Under the pieces are notes generated by a model, which saw nothing but the letters and a program-made list of their open reading frames with translations, was not told where the DNA came from and did no database searches. This document shows positions 6,120 through 14,924 of a stretch of DNA of 18,366 nucleotides, one piece after another (the first letter of the stretch is position 1; every line of letters starts with the position of its first letter). A program made the translations under genes and the position numbers. Origin of the DNA: N074bin45 sp039587475 (GTDB lineage: Bacteria > Gemmatimonadota > Gemmatimonadetes > Gemmatimonadales > GWC2-71-9); the NCBI GenBank assembly GCA_039587475.1, contig JBDHIK010000050.1, positions 1 through 18,366 of the forward strand, read 5' to 3'.

Positions 6120-6950
6120 CTAGTGGTCGTGCCGCTGTCGTGTCGACACGTCGTTCAGAAAATCACGTTCCGCCTCGGTCAGACTCTCCATGCCCTCGGC
6201 GCTGATCTTGTCGAGTACGCGGTCGATCTCCACCGCCACGGCGTCCTTCTCGACGCGGCGCCTCGGCCTCGGGGGCGTGGGCCGGTCGGCAACGGACTCC
6301 TCCGGCTCCGGGCGTGACACCAGGACGCGTTCGCGAGGAATGGGTCGCGGGGAGGTTGCCGGTCGCGTGTAACTCTGGAATCGCATGTAGAGGTAGCCCA
6401 CCAGGGCACCGCCGAGATGGCCCCAATGCGCCACGCGCGAATTGGTGTTGAGGAGCGCCGCCGACAAGTCGAGCGCAATCAAGGCCATGACCAGATACTT
6501 GGTCTTGATCGGGAACGGCAGCGGAAAGATGAGAATCTCGGAGTCGGGCCAGTAGATCACATAGGCCACACCCAGGCCCATGACCGCGGCGGAGGCACCC
6601 ACGAACGGAGCGACCTGCATGCCGGTCGCCGCCACCAGCATGGACAGCAGAGGGCCGCCCAGACCGCAATAGAGGTAGAACAGGATGAACACCCGGCTCC
6701 CCATACGCTCTTCGAGTCGGGTGCCCCAGAAGAACAACAACACCATGTTCATCGCCAGATGCAGCAACCCGGCGTGCACGAACATGTACGTCCCGAAGGT
6801 CCAGGGTGCTCCGAACGGCGCTCGAGGATCGAAGGCGAGCAGGTCGGCGAGCGCCGGCGCCAGTGTCATCAGGAGCAGCAGGACCACCGCATTGGCGACC
6901 AGCAGACGCCACACCCATGGAGTGACCTGTGGATATGGCAACCTGGTCAT
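6120..6950 (-). CDS. Rhomboid family intramembrane serine protease
   Basis: Rhomboids cleave membrane proteins within the bilayer using a Ser-His dyad. The 276-residue protein has the H-x4-H-x3-N element in FVHAGLLHLAMNMVL (His64, Asn68 as oxyanion site), the catalytic serine in VGASAAVMGLG (Ser120) and the catalytic His175 in RVAHWGHLGGALVGYLY. Six hydrophobic segments lie between about 12 and 190. A basic, proline-rich linker follows, then a small C-terminal module (EIDRVLDKISAEGMESLTEA) seen in rhomboids of several phyla. I chose the ATG at 6950 because GGAGGAA lies just upstream; a longer frame to 7043 would run into ddl. It lies 46 bases after ddl. Confidence 0.92.
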   Translation of the reverse strand: MTRLPYPQVTPWVWRLLVANAVVLLLLMTLAPALADLLAFDPRAPFGAPWTFGTYMFVHAGLLHLAMNMVLLFFWGTRLEERMGSRVFILFYLYCGLGGPLLSMLVAATGMQVAPFVGASAAVMGLGVAYVIYWPDSEILIFPLPFPIKTKYLVMALIALDLSAALLNTNSRVAHWGHLGGALVGYLYMRFQSYTRPATSPRPIPRERVLVSRPEPEESVADRPTPPRPRRRVEKDAVAVEIDRVLDKISAEGMESLTEAERDFLNDVSTRQRHDH

Positions 6951-6996
6951 GTCCCGTTCCTCCAATGACTTACGCCACCCGGCCCTGGCCGGGCTC

Positions 6997-7998
6997 CTAC
7001 GAAATGACCGCCAGGCGGCAGATCTCCACACAGAGATCCGCAAACTCGATGCCGGAGGCCCGTGCAGATTGAGGCAGGAGGCTGGTGGCCGTGAGGCCCG
7101 GCAGGGTGTTCACTTCTAAACAGACCAGCTCTTCGGTCGGTGTCAAGCGAAAATCGACGCGGCTGTAGCCCCCCAGTTTGAGCGCGGCGTGCACCTGCCC
7201 TCCCCGTCGCTGGACCTGTTCCTGGACGGAGGCCGGTAGATCGGCGGGGAAGATTTCCTGTGACATCCCTGGCGTATACTTGCACTCGTAGTCGAACAGC
7301 TCGTGACTGGGGATGATCTCTCCCACGGCCAGAGCACGGCCCCCCAGGATACCAACGGTCACTTCCCGCCCCGGAACGAACTGCTCCACCATGACTTCGT
7401 CGTCGTAGCGCGACGCGGTGTCGATGGCCTGGGCCAGGTCGTCGGGACTGCGCACCAGAGACAGACCCACGGTCGATCCCTGCTTGGACGGTTTGACGAT
7501 GACCGGCCAACCCAGGGCCGTCTCGACGTCTTCGACGGTCGCTGGTGCCATCAACCAATCGGCGGTGGCGACGCCGACGCCCCTGAACAGCTGCTTGGAC
7601 AGGTCCTTGTCCATGGCCACGGCGCTGGCCAGTGGACCGCTCCCGGTGTAGGGTCGTCCGACGATTTCGAGAAACGCCTGCAGGGTGCCGTCCTCACCCC
7701 ATCCGCCGTGCAACGCGAGGAACAGGACGTCCGCTTCGCGGAGAGCGGGTAGTTGCCCGGCCGCTGTCGACAGGAACCGTTGCTCGGCTTCGCGCAACTG
7801 CGCGCCATCGGGAGGATCGGTGCCGACGGGTCCTGCGAACAGCGCCGCTTCGTCTTGCGCCGTGAGCAAACCGCGCGTGGTGTCGACTACCGAGACCTCA
7901 TAGTCCCGGGCGCGGAGCGCAGGGACCACCTGTCCGGCCGAGGCGATGGCAACGTCCCGCTCGGCCGACGCCCCGCCGGTCAGGACGGTGACACGCAC
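6997..7998 (-). CDS. ddl: D-alanine--D-alanine ligase
   Basis: Ddl joins two D-alanines with ATP to make the dipeptide end of the peptidoglycan stem. The 333-residue ATP-grasp protein has LTGGASAERDVAIASAGQ at the N-terminus, the substrate loop LALHGGWGEDGTLQAFLE, and YTGSGPLASAVAMDK leading into the ATP-grasp domain. WPVIVKPSKQGSTVGLS is the nucleotide-binding part and LVCLEVNTLPGLTATSLL the metal-binding C-terminal signature. The start is GTG at 7998, one base after the cbs stop, so translation is probably coupled. Its length is close to the usual 300-370 residues. Confidence 0.96.
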   Translation of the reverse strand: MRVTVLTGGASAERDVAIASAGQVVPALRARDYEVSVVDTTRGLLTAQDEAALFAGPVGTDPPDGAQLREAEQRFLSTAAGQLPALREADVLFLALHGGWGEDGTLQAFLEIVGRPYTGSGPLASAVAMDKDLSKQLFRGVGVATADWLMAPATVEDVETALGWPVIVKPSKQGSTVGLSLVRSPDDLAQAIDTASRYDDEVMVEQFVPGREVTVGILGGRALAVGEIIPSHELFDYECKYTPGMSQEIFPADLPASVQEQVQRRGGQVHAALKLGGYSRVDFRLTPTEELVCLEVNTLPGLTATSLLPQSARASGIEFADLCVEICRLAVIS

Positions 7999-7999
7999 G

Positions 8000-9394
8000 T
8001 TACCGTCCGCCGATGAGCTGTTGCAGGAGATCGTATCGGCTGACGATCCCGATGAGCTCGCCTTGTTGTTCGATCAACGCCGCCGGCGACTCACGTGTCA
8101 GCATCGGTCCCAGACGATCGGACGCTGTCTTGGCGTCCACGACAGGGAGCGGTTCACCCATCACGTCGCGGACGGGCCGGTCCAGAACGGCCGGATCCTC
8201 CAGCGACCGGGTCATCAGGGTGGCTTCCACCAGGCTGCCGATGCAGCGCCCTCCGTCCACCACGGGGAGCTGACTCACGTCCCAGGTGGCCATGAGGTTC
8301 AAGGCCTGGCGCACTGCCGCTGCCGGCGCGACGCTCACCAATGGCGGCGCTGATGACGGCCGGCGAGCCAGCAGATCGGCCACCGTGACGCGCGGCAGAT
8401 CGAGATACTGGTTCTCCCGCATCCAGTCGTCATTGAACAGCTTGCTGAGATAGCGTTCGCCGGTGTCGCACAGGATGGTGACGACGCACGCCTCGGGATC
8501 GTCGATCTCCCGCGCCAGCTCGAGTGCCAGATGGACGTTCATGCCCGCCGAGCCGCCGAGCAGAATCCCTTCTTCGCGCGCGACACGACGCGCCATCAGG
8601 AACGAGTCGCGGTCGGACACCTGACGCCATTCATCGATGTAGTCGAACCAGACGGTGGTGGGGATCTTGTCTCCGCCGACGCCTTCGACCTTGTATGGCT
8701 CGCCGTCGCCCATGGCTCCCGTCTGGGCATAGCCCGAGTACAGAGAGCCTTCAGGGTCTCCGGCGATGGTGCGGATATCGCTCCGTTGTTCCTTGAGGTA
8801 CTTCGCCACCCCGCTGATGGTACCACCGGTCCCGGCACCGGCGACGAAATGGGTGATGGCTCCACCGGTCTGTTGCCAGATTTCCGGTCCGGTGGTCTGG
8901 TAGTGCGCCTCCGGATTGACGTCGTTGAAGAACTGATTGGCCAGGACCGCACCCGGCGTGTCCTTGACGATTTGCTTGGCCTTCATGACGTAGTTGTCGG
9001 GATGGTCGGCGGGGACGGCGGTGGGTGTGATCACCACCTCTGCGCCGTAGGCTCGGAGCAGGCGCACCTTCTCCTGAGACATCTTGTCCGGCATCGTGAA
9101 GATGCAGTGGTAGCCCTTGAGGGCGGCCGCGATGGCCAGGCCCACGCCGGTGTTGCCCGAAGTGCCTTCCACCACAGTGCCGCCGGGACGCAGTGTTCCC
9201 GCTTCCTCGGCCGCCTCGATGATGGCCAGGCCGATCCGGTCCTTGACCGATCCGCCGGGATTGGCGTACTCCGCCTTCCCGTAGATGGGCGTCCGGACGC
9301 CGGCCCCGATCCGGCTCAGGCGGACCAGAGGCGTCCAGGCAATGGTGCCCAGAACCGAGTCGTAGGGGGTGAGGTGCGGCGGCGGTACGGTCAT
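8000..9394 (-). CDS. cbs: Cystathionine beta-synthase (PLP enzyme with CBS domain pair)
   Basis: The enzyme condenses serine and homocysteine to cystathionine, the first step of transsulfuration. The 464-residue protein has the PLP lysine in ANPGGSVKDRIG (Lys51), the substrate loop EGTSGNTGVG, the phosphate-binding GTGGT (188-192) and GGSAGMN. From about 335 it has two CBS motifs (ATWDVSQLPVVDGGRCIGSL and the closing GELIGIVSRYDLLQQL), usually regulatory and adenosyl-ligand binding. No N-terminal haem-binding extension is present. A cysteine-synthase-like activity cannot be excluded, but the sequence is closer to CBS than to CysK. The ATG overlaps the stop of the TonB-C lipoprotein gene by four bases. 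Confidence 0.93.
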   Translation of the reverse strand: MTVPPPHLTPYDSVLGTIAWTPLVRLSRIGAGVRTPIYGKAEYANPGGSVKDRIGLAIIEAAEEAGTLRPGGTVVEGTSGNTGVGLAIAAALKGYHCIFTMPDKMSQEKVRLLRAYGAEVVITPTAVPADHPDNYVMKAKQIVKDTPGAVLANQFFNDVNPEAHYQTTGPEIWQQTGGAITHFVAGAGTGGTISGVAKYLKEQRSDIRTIAGDPEGSLYSGYAQTGAMGDGEPYKVEGVGGDKIPTTVWFDYIDEWRQVSDRDSFLMARRVAREEGILLGGSAGMNVHLALELAREIDDPEACVVTILCDTGERYLSKLFNDDWMRENQYLDLPRVTVADLLARRPSSAPPLVSVAPAAAVRQALNLMATWDVSQLPVVDGGRCIGSLVEATLMTRSLEDPAVLDRPVRDVMGEPLPVVDAKTASDRLGPMLTRESPAALIEQQGELIGIVSRYDLLQQLIGGR

Positions 9395-9804
9395 GGGTTG
9401 ATGCCTCCCGGGGCCCTGAAGTCCACCGGTTGCAGGAAGGACGCCGCCACCGGCCGACCGTCACGGAGCGGCGGTGAGAAGTCGAGTTGGCCGGCGCCGG
9501 CGAGCGCGGCGGAGTCGAGAGCGGGGTAGCCACTGGACTCGAAGATCTCCGTCGAATCGATGAGCAGCGCACCCGTCGAGTCAACGAACATGCGAAGCAT
9601 CACGGTCCCTTCGATGCCCTCCTCGAACAGCTGCCGAGGGTACTCGATGGGTGAGTCCGGATTCAGGGCGACGGGCGGGAGGTCCTTCCGGTCCGCGCTG
9701 GGCGCATCCGGCGGGAGGTTCACCACACCGTCATCCGGCTTGCTGCAACCCGTGATGACGAGGGTGGCAAGGAGGGCGGCCGTGGCGATGCGGAGTCTGG
9801 TCAT
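9391..9804 (-). CDS. TonB C-terminal-like domain lipoprotein
   Basis: The 137-residue protein begins with a lipoprotein signal (MTRLRIATAALLATLVITGC), whose lipobox VITGC places the lipidated cysteine at 20. After a Pro/Asp-rich linker it carries a TonB C-terminal fold (YPRQLFEEGIEGTVMLRMFV, then DSTEIFESSGYPALDSAALA). There is no TonB transmembrane anchor, so it is probably not an energy transducer. Isolated TonB-C domains on lipoproteins occur but their role is not established. It overlaps the mutS stop by one base (TGATG) and the cbs start by four, so it belongs to the same transcript. Confidence 0.85.
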   Translation of the reverse strand: MTRLRIATAALLATLVITGCSKPDDGVVNLPPDAPSADRKDLPPVALNPDSPIEYPRQLFEEGIEGTVMLRMFVDSTGALLIDSTEIFESSGYPALDSAALAGAGQLDFSPPLRDGRPVAASFLQPVDFRAPGGINP

Positions 9805-12380
9805 CAGGAATCGTTGGCCCGGCGCTTGAGATCGGCCAGGCGGTTGAGGGCTTCGAGCGGTGTCAACGAGTCGACGTCGATGTCACGCAGCTCATCGAGC
9901 ATGGGATGCGGCACGGCATCCGCAAAGAGCAGGAACTGGCTCGGGTCGGGCGGCGGCGGTGGTGCTCCGTTGGCGACACGGTGGTCGCCCTCCAACGTCC
10001 CCAGGACGTCGTGGGCACGCCGGACGACGGTGGCCGGAAGCCCGGCCAGGTGAGCGACGTGGATACCATAGGAACGATCCGTCCCGCCAGGCTCGAGTCG
10101 ATGGAGAAACACCACGGTGTCGCCCGCGTCGCGCACGGCCACATTCAGGTTGCGCGCGTGGGCCAGCACGTCGGGCAACTGCATCAGTTCATGGTAGTGC
10201 GTGGCGAACATGGTCTTGCAGCCGACTCGGTCGTGCAGGTGCTCGCTGACGGCCCAGGCGATGGCGACCCCGTCATAGGTGGACGTCCCCCGGCCGATTT
10301 CATCCAGCAGGACCAGACTTCGCTCGCTGGCGTTGTGCAGGATGGCGCTGGTCTCGGACATCTCGACCATGAAGGTCGATTGACCGCCCGCCAGGTTGTC
10401 GCTGGCGCCCACCCGCGTAAACAGGCGATCGATGACGCCTACCTGGGCCCGGTCCGCGGGAACGTACGACCCGAGATGAGCCAGCACGGCGCACAGCCCG
10501 ATCTGACGCAGAATCGTCGACTTGCCGGCCATGTTGGGGCCGGTCACCAGGAGGAGGCGCTGTCCCGCATCGAAATGGACATCGTTGGGGATGAACTCCT
10601 CACGGGGCATGCGCGTTTCGATCACCGGATGTCGACTGGCGCGCAGGTCCAGCTCGAAGTCATCCGTGACGACTGGCCGCCGATACTGGTTCAGCGCGGC
10701 GCGTTCGGCCAGGCCGGCCCAGACGTCCAGGTGAGCCAACGCCCTGGCCGTGCGTTGGACCCGGTCGATCGCCGCCCCGACCCGGTCGCGAAGGTCGCCG
10801 AACAACTCGGCCTCGCGCGTCGTGATTCGGTCTTCGGCCCCGAGGACCTTGGCCTCGTACTCCTTGAGTTCCGGTGTGACGTAGCGTTCGGCGTTGGCCA
10901 ACGTTTGGCGCCGTTCGTACTCCTGCGGCACCTTGTCGCCGTGGACCTTCGTCACTTCCAGGTAGTACCCGAAGACCCGGTTGAAGCCGACCTTCAGTGA
11001 CGGAATGTCGGTGCGGACTCGCTCCCGCTCCTGCAGGGACGCGATGTAGCTCTTGCCGCCGTCCCGCAAGTCCCGGAGCTCGTCCAGCTCGGCGTCGAAT
11101 CCCGGTCGGATGACTCCACCCTCTCCGAGGGAGACCGGCGGCCGGTCCGCCAACCCGGCGGCCAGCACCTGGCCGACGTCGGTCAGGGGGTCGAGATCCT
11201 CGTGCACATCCTGGAGGGCCTGACATCCTTCGGCCAGGCCAGCCAGACTCTCGAGCACGTCGGGCAGCCGGCCAAACGAATCCCTGAGGGCTGCCAGCTC
11301 CCGCGGGATGGCTCGTCCGGCGGCGGCCCGTCCGGCCAGACGCTCGAGGTCCCGGACCCCGTCGAGGGCCTCGCGAACCCGCTCCCGGCCCCGGCTGTCG
11401 TCGACCAGTATGGCAACGGCATCGAGTCGCCGGTCGATGGCGGCCGGATCCCTGAGTGGCGACAGCACCCAGTTCCGCAACAAGCGCGAACCCATTGGAG
11501 TCACCGTGGCGTCGATGACCTCGAGCAGGGTGACGCCTTTGGCCCCGGCCCGGAGCGGTTCGACCAGCTCGAGGTTGCGCCTCGTCATTTCGTCGATCCA
11601 CAGATGCCGTTCGCTGCGCCGCACCGTGGGGCGGGACAGATGGGGTGTTCCGGCCGGCTGCAGCTCGCTCAGGTAGCGCAGCAGGGCCCCGGCCGCCCCG
11701 ACGGCTGGCCCGTCGGCAGCCTCGAGGCCCAGGCCGTCGAGGGAAGCCAGCGCAAAACGCCGCTCCAGGTCCTCGCGCGCCAGGTCGGCATCGAACTCCC
11801 ACGTCTCGCGATGGGTCACCAGCACCGTGTCTTCGAGAGCGAGCCCGGCTCCCTCCGGCACGACGATTTCCGAGGGGTCGAGCCGGCTCACGGCTTCGGC
11901 CCAGCCGGTCACCGGGACCACTTCGAGGAGAAACTCGCCCGTGCTCAGATCGATGGACGCGATCCCGATGCGCGCCTCTGAAGGACAGGCGGCTGTGAGG
12001 AAGTTGTTGCGCCCGCCGGGCAGCCAGCCATCCTCGATGAGGGCGCCCGGCGTGACCGTCTCGACGACGTCGCGCTTGACGATGCCCTTCGATTTCTTGG
12101 GATCTTCCACCTGCTCGCAGATGGCGACCCGGTGGCCCTGGGTGACCAGCTTTCGCACGTAGTCCGCGGCCGCCTTGACCGGCACGCCGGCGAGCGGGAC
12201 CCCGTCGCCACGCGCTGTCAGCGTAATGTTGAGGGCCTTGGCACCCACTTCGGCGTCCTGATAGAACATCTCGTAGAAGTCGCCCATCCGAAAAAACAGG
12301 ATGGCGTTCTGGTGACGCGACTTGATGTCACGGTATTGCTGGAGCAGAGGGGTGGTGGCGCGGTCTGCGGTACGGCTCAC
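9804..12380 (-). CDS. mutS: DNA mismatch repair protein MutS
   Basis: MutS recognises mismatches and small loops and recruits MutL using its ATPase. The 858-residue protein contains the mismatch-reading FFRMGDFYEMFY near the N-terminus (the Phe-x-Glu motif). The ATPase carries the Walker A GPNMAGKST at about 614-622, then GGQSTFMVEMSETSAIL and the Walker B DEIGRGTSTYDG, followed by MFATHYHEL. The length matches bacterial MutS. The start is GTG at 12380, overlapping the SPOR gene stop as GTGA. No mutL is seen in the window. Confidence 0.98.
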   Translation of the reverse strand: MSRTADRATTPLLQQYRDIKSRHQNAILFFRMGDFYEMFYQDAEVGAKALNITLTARGDGVPLAGVPVKAAADYVRKLVTQGHRVAICEQVEDPKKSKGIVKRDVVETVTPGALIEDGWLPGGRNNFLTAACPSEARIGIASIDLSTGEFLLEVVPVTGWAEAVSRLDPSEIVVPEGAGLALEDTVLVTHRETWEFDADLAREDLERRFALASLDGLGLEAADGPAVGAAGALLRYLSELQPAGTPHLSRPTVRRSERHLWIDEMTRRNLELVEPLRAGAKGVTLLEVIDATVTPMGSRLLRNWVLSPLRDPAAIDRRLDAVAILVDDSRGRERVREALDGVRDLERLAGRAAAGRAIPRELAALRDSFGRLPDVLESLAGLAEGCQALQDVHEDLDPLTDVGQVLAAGLADRPPVSLGEGGVIRPGFDAELDELRDLRDGGKSYIASLQERERVRTDIPSLKVGFNRVFGYYLEVTKVHGDKVPQEYERRQTLANAERYVTPELKEYEAKVLGAEDRITTREAELFGDLRDRVGAAIDRVQRTARALAHLDVWAGLAERAALNQYRRPVVTDDFELDLRASRHPVIETRMPREEFIPNDVHFDAGQRLLLVTGPNMAGKSTILRQIGLCAVLAHLGSYVPADRAQVGVIDRLFTRVGASDNLAGGQSTFMVEMSETSAILHNASERSLVLLDEIGRGTSTYDGVAIAWAVSEHLHDRVGCKTMFATHYHELMQLPDVLAHARNLNVAVRDAGDTVVFLHRLEPGGTDRSYGIHVAHLAGLPATVVRRAHDVLGTLEGDHRVANGAPPPPPDPSQFLLFADAVPHPMLDELRDIDVDSLTPLEALNRLADLKRRANDS

Positions 12381-13204
12381 TCGATCACCACCACGAACGG
12401 CTGTCCACCCAGGCGTGACCTGATCGTCCGAACGGCATCGTCGGCCGACTCCCGGTCCGCGTAGTTGCCGGCCCTCACCTTGTAGAGTCCGTCTTGCTGT
12501 ATCACTTCGACGGGGTATCCCAGATTGCGGAGCTGGCTGCTCACATCCTCCGCTGCGTCCTGACTGCTCACGGCCACGACCTGGACCCGGTAGGACGGGC
12601 CGGTGACGGCTGGAGGTGCCGGCGCCGGGGCCGGGGCGGCCGCCTGGTTGCCAGCCCTGGCTCCCCCGTCACAGCGCCCACTGAAGTAGCGCAGTTGGTT
12701 GGCTGTCTCTACATCCGTGGCGCGGCCCAGTCCGATGTTCACGAAGCGGCAGGCGGCCTCATCGTCGTTGAGGTCGATCGAGGCCCGGGCCGCCCAGTAG
12801 GCTCCCGTCGCTGCCAGGGGACTGGCCGGGTAGTCGGCCAGCAACCGTTCCACCGCCCGAACGGTGCCTAGGGCATCGTGAGAGACATAGCGAATCTGGG
12901 CCAACCGCAGCAGCGCGTCGTCCGCCCAGGGTGAGTAGCTGAACTCCAGAGCCACGCGCCGATAGTAGCGTTGGGCCTCCTCGGTGGTGGCGGCGACGGC
13001 ACCGGCGGCATACAGCGCTTCGGCGTAGACCGGGACGTTGGTGGGAACCGACGCGAGAATGGTCTGGATCCGGGCTCGCGCCGAATCGGAACTGCCCTCC
13101 TGGGCCAGCTGAACGGCGGCTTGGATGTCCTCGGACGTTTGGGCAGCCGCACCGCGCGGAACTGCCAGGAGAAGCACAACGAAGAGCGCCGGGATCGGTC
13201 TCAC
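12377..13204 (-). CDS. Secreted SPOR-domain protein with helical repeats
   Basis: The 275-residue product starts at GTG 13204 with a signal peptide (RPIPALFVVLLLAVPRGAAA, cleavage probably before QTSED). The middle is alpha-helical with TPR-like repeats (YAEALYAAGAVAATTEEAQR; DDALLRLAQIRYVSHDALGT; AATGAYWAARASIDLNDDEA). An Ala/Pro linker leads to a C-terminal SPOR domain (SYRVQVVAVSSQDAAEDVSS to the end), which in known proteins binds glycan strands lacking stem peptides. The likely location is the periplasm or outer membrane. I chose this start because a longer frame runs into holA and lacks a signal peptide. The start overlaps the holA stop by four bases. Confidence 0.87.
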   Translation of the reverse strand: MRPIPALFVVLLLAVPRGAAAQTSEDIQAAVQLAQEGSSDSARARIQTILASVPTNVPVYAEALYAAGAVAATTEEAQRYYRRVALEFSYSPWADDALLRLAQIRYVSHDALGTVRAVERLLADYPASPLAATGAYWAARASIDLNDDEAACRFVNIGLGRATDVETANQLRYFSGRCDGGARAGNQAAAPAPAPAPPAVTGPSYRVQVVAVSSQDAAEDVSSQLRNLGYPVEVIQQDGLYKVRAGNYADRESADDAVRTIRSRLGGQPFVVVIE

Positions 13205-14256
13205 GCCGCTACCTCCCTGCCAAGGGCGAGCTTGCCGACCAGGTCGGTCAGTACCCCGACGTCGCTCGACAGCCGGGTATCCTTGAGGAGCTGGTCCGTA
13301 GTAGCCATGTCGTCCAGGCCCTTCCGTATGCGTGGCGGCGGCCAGGCCGGCGCCCATGAGGCCCACAATCCGGCCTCGGCCTTCCACGACCCCAACCCGA
13401 ACGGGCGGGCCCGCCGTATCGATTGGAAGATAGCGTTCTCGAGACTGCGACCGCGATTCCCGGAGTCGTAGTGACCGCGCGCGATGCCGACGCCGACGAG
13501 GGTCCGCCCCAGCGCCATCAGCACGCGCACCGGCGTGGTACCGGCCTGCTGCAACAGCGGCTCGACCAGGCACATGGCTTCCCGGGACTGCCCCGCCATC
13601 ACCAGGTGGCACCAGTCATCCAGCGTCTCGCCCCGGCGAACCCCGACGAGGTCTCCGACCTGCTCGACGGTGATCGGACCACTGGTCTCGAGGCTCGCCA
13701 ACTTGGCCATCTCGGCTCGGAGCAGTCCCAGGTTGGTGCCGACGGCGGCGCGCAGGTGATCCAAGGCCCCGTCCCCGAACTCGATACCCTGGCGACTCGC
13801 CTCCCGGGTCAGCCAGCGGGTGATGCGATGGGGTTCCATCTCGCCGAACTGCACGGTACTGGCCGCGGCGCTGAGGTCCTTGTCCAGTTTGTCGTCGCCG
13901 GATGATTGTACCAGGACCAGTACCGTTTCCGGCGCCGGGTCGGCCAGATAGTTGAGTGCCGCCTTCTTGGATCGAGTCTTCCTTTTCCAGGCCTCCACGC
14001 CACGCACCACGACCACACGGCGGTCCGCCATCATCGGCAGGGTGCTGCACAGGTCGTTGAGCGAGGCCGGGTCGGCCCGAGAGGCCTGGATCTGATCGAA
14101 GTTGAAATCGCGCAGTCCCTCCCCAAGGGAGGCTTCGACGAGGTTCTCGATGGCTTCGTCCTTGAGGACTTCCTCGCTCCCGGTCAGGTAGTACACGGGA
14201 TCCGGGCCCTGCCGCTTGAGGCGGGACCAGAAGGCGTCCATGGAAACGTTCGGCAT
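13201..14256 (-). CDS. holA: DNA polymerase III delta subunit
   Basis: HolA (delta) is the clamp-opening subunit of the clamp loader and binds the beta sliding clamp. The 351-residue protein has PVYYLTGSEEVLKDEAIENL near the N-terminus, the clamp-binding region (LNDLCSTLPMMADRRVVVV), and the central RITRWLTREASRQGIEFGDG with NLGLLRAEMAKLASL. It ends with the helical collar domain. I chose the ATG at 14256 because a G-rich Shine-Dalgarno-like stretch (GGGGGTAAG) precedes it. An ATG 10 codons further upstream (14286) is possible. It begins the tightly overlapping holA-to-ddl cluster. Confidence 0.92.
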   Translation of the reverse strand: MPNVSMDAFWSRLKRQGPDPVYYLTGSEEVLKDEAIENLVEASLGEGLRDFNFDQIQASRADPASLNDLCSTLPMMADRRVVVVRGVEAWKRKTRSKKAALNYLADPAPETVLVLVQSSGDDKLDKDLSAAASTVQFGEMEPHRITRWLTREASRQGIEFGDGALDHLRAAVGTNLGLLRAEMAKLASLETSGPITVEQVGDLVGVRRGETLDDWCHLVMAGQSREAMCLVEPLLQQAGTTPVRVLMALGRTLVGVGIARGHYDSGNRGRSLENAIFQSIRRARPFGLGSWKAEAGLWASWAPAWPPPRIRKGLDDMATTDQLLKDTRLSSDVGVLTDLVGKLALGREVAA

Positions 14257-14297
14257 GTCGAATCTTACCCCCGAGAGACGGGGCAAGAAAGGCGTTT

Positions 14298-14315
14298 CAT
14301 GCCCTCGAAGGCATG
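14298..14315 (-). terminator. Short hairpin after the Nudix gene stop
   Basis: CATGCC and GGCATG form a perfect six-pair stem with a six-base loop directly after the Nudix stop codon and 42 bases before the holA start. There is no real T tract, so it may be an mRNA-stabilising or weakly terminating hairpin. The role is uncertain. Confidence 0.3.
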
Positions 14316-14316
14316 T

Positions 14317-14874
14317 TTACCAGCCAGCCCCCGCGAGAGCGCCGCGGGTCCTCTGAAACGAGAACAGGCAACACAGAGTCTTACCGTCGACGATCTGACC
14401 TCGCCCCACCATCTGGCCTACTTCCGACCAGCACAGCGTCTTCACCTCGAGGAACTCGTCCAGCTCCCGCTGGTGGTCTCCCAGTCCCGTGACCTCCGCC
14501 GCGAACAGGTGAATGATCTCGTCGGTGAACCCAGGGGTGGTGTAGACGCTGGCGAGGTGCTCCAGCCGGCCGGCCACGAACCCGGTCTCCTCGGCCATCT
14601 CCCTCCGGGCGCAGTCCTCGGGGAGCTCCCCCGGGTCGAGTCTCCCGGCCGGAACCTCCCAGATGTAGCCATCGGTGGCATGGCGGAACTGGTGGATCAG
14701 CACCACGCGAGGGTCATCATCGGTCACCGGGTCGAGTACCGGGAGGACGGCGGCGGCCCCAGGGTGGCGGATCATCTCCAAGGTGCCGAGGGACCCGTCG
14801 GGGAACTCGACCGAGTCGAGATCGACGTCGAACACTCGGCCGGAATAGAGTCGCCTGGTGGATTTGAGGGGCAT
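14317..14874 (-). CDS. Nudix hydrolase, ADP-ribose pyrophosphatase-like
   Basis: The 185-residue protein carries a perfect Nudix box, GX5EX7REUXEEXGU, as G77 RLDPG E83 ... R91-E92-M-A-E95-E96-T-G98-F99. This coordinates magnesium for pyrophosphate cleavage. The preceding FRHATDGYIWEVPAGRLDPG is typical of the ADP-ribose pyrophosphatase (NudF-type) branch, which hydrolyses ADP-ribose to AMP and ribose 5-phosphate. The substrate is inferred from resemblance. The TTPGFTDEIIHLF segment after the box also fits that branch. It lies 50 bases after the DUF218 gene. Confidence 0.9.
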   Translation of the reverse strand: MPLKSTRRLYSGRVFDVDLDSVEFPDGSLGTLEMIRHPGAAAVLPVLDPVTDDDPRVVLIHQFRHATDGYIWEVPAGRLDPGELPEDCARREMAEETGFVAGRLEHLASVYTTPGFTDEIIHLFAAEVTGLGDHQRELDEFLEVKTLCWSEVGQMVGRGQIVDGKTLCCLFSFQRTRGALAGAGW

Positions 14875-14924
14875 GGTAGCTAGGGATTGGGGGAGCAGGA
14901 ACGAGGCGGACGGATCGGCGGTGG

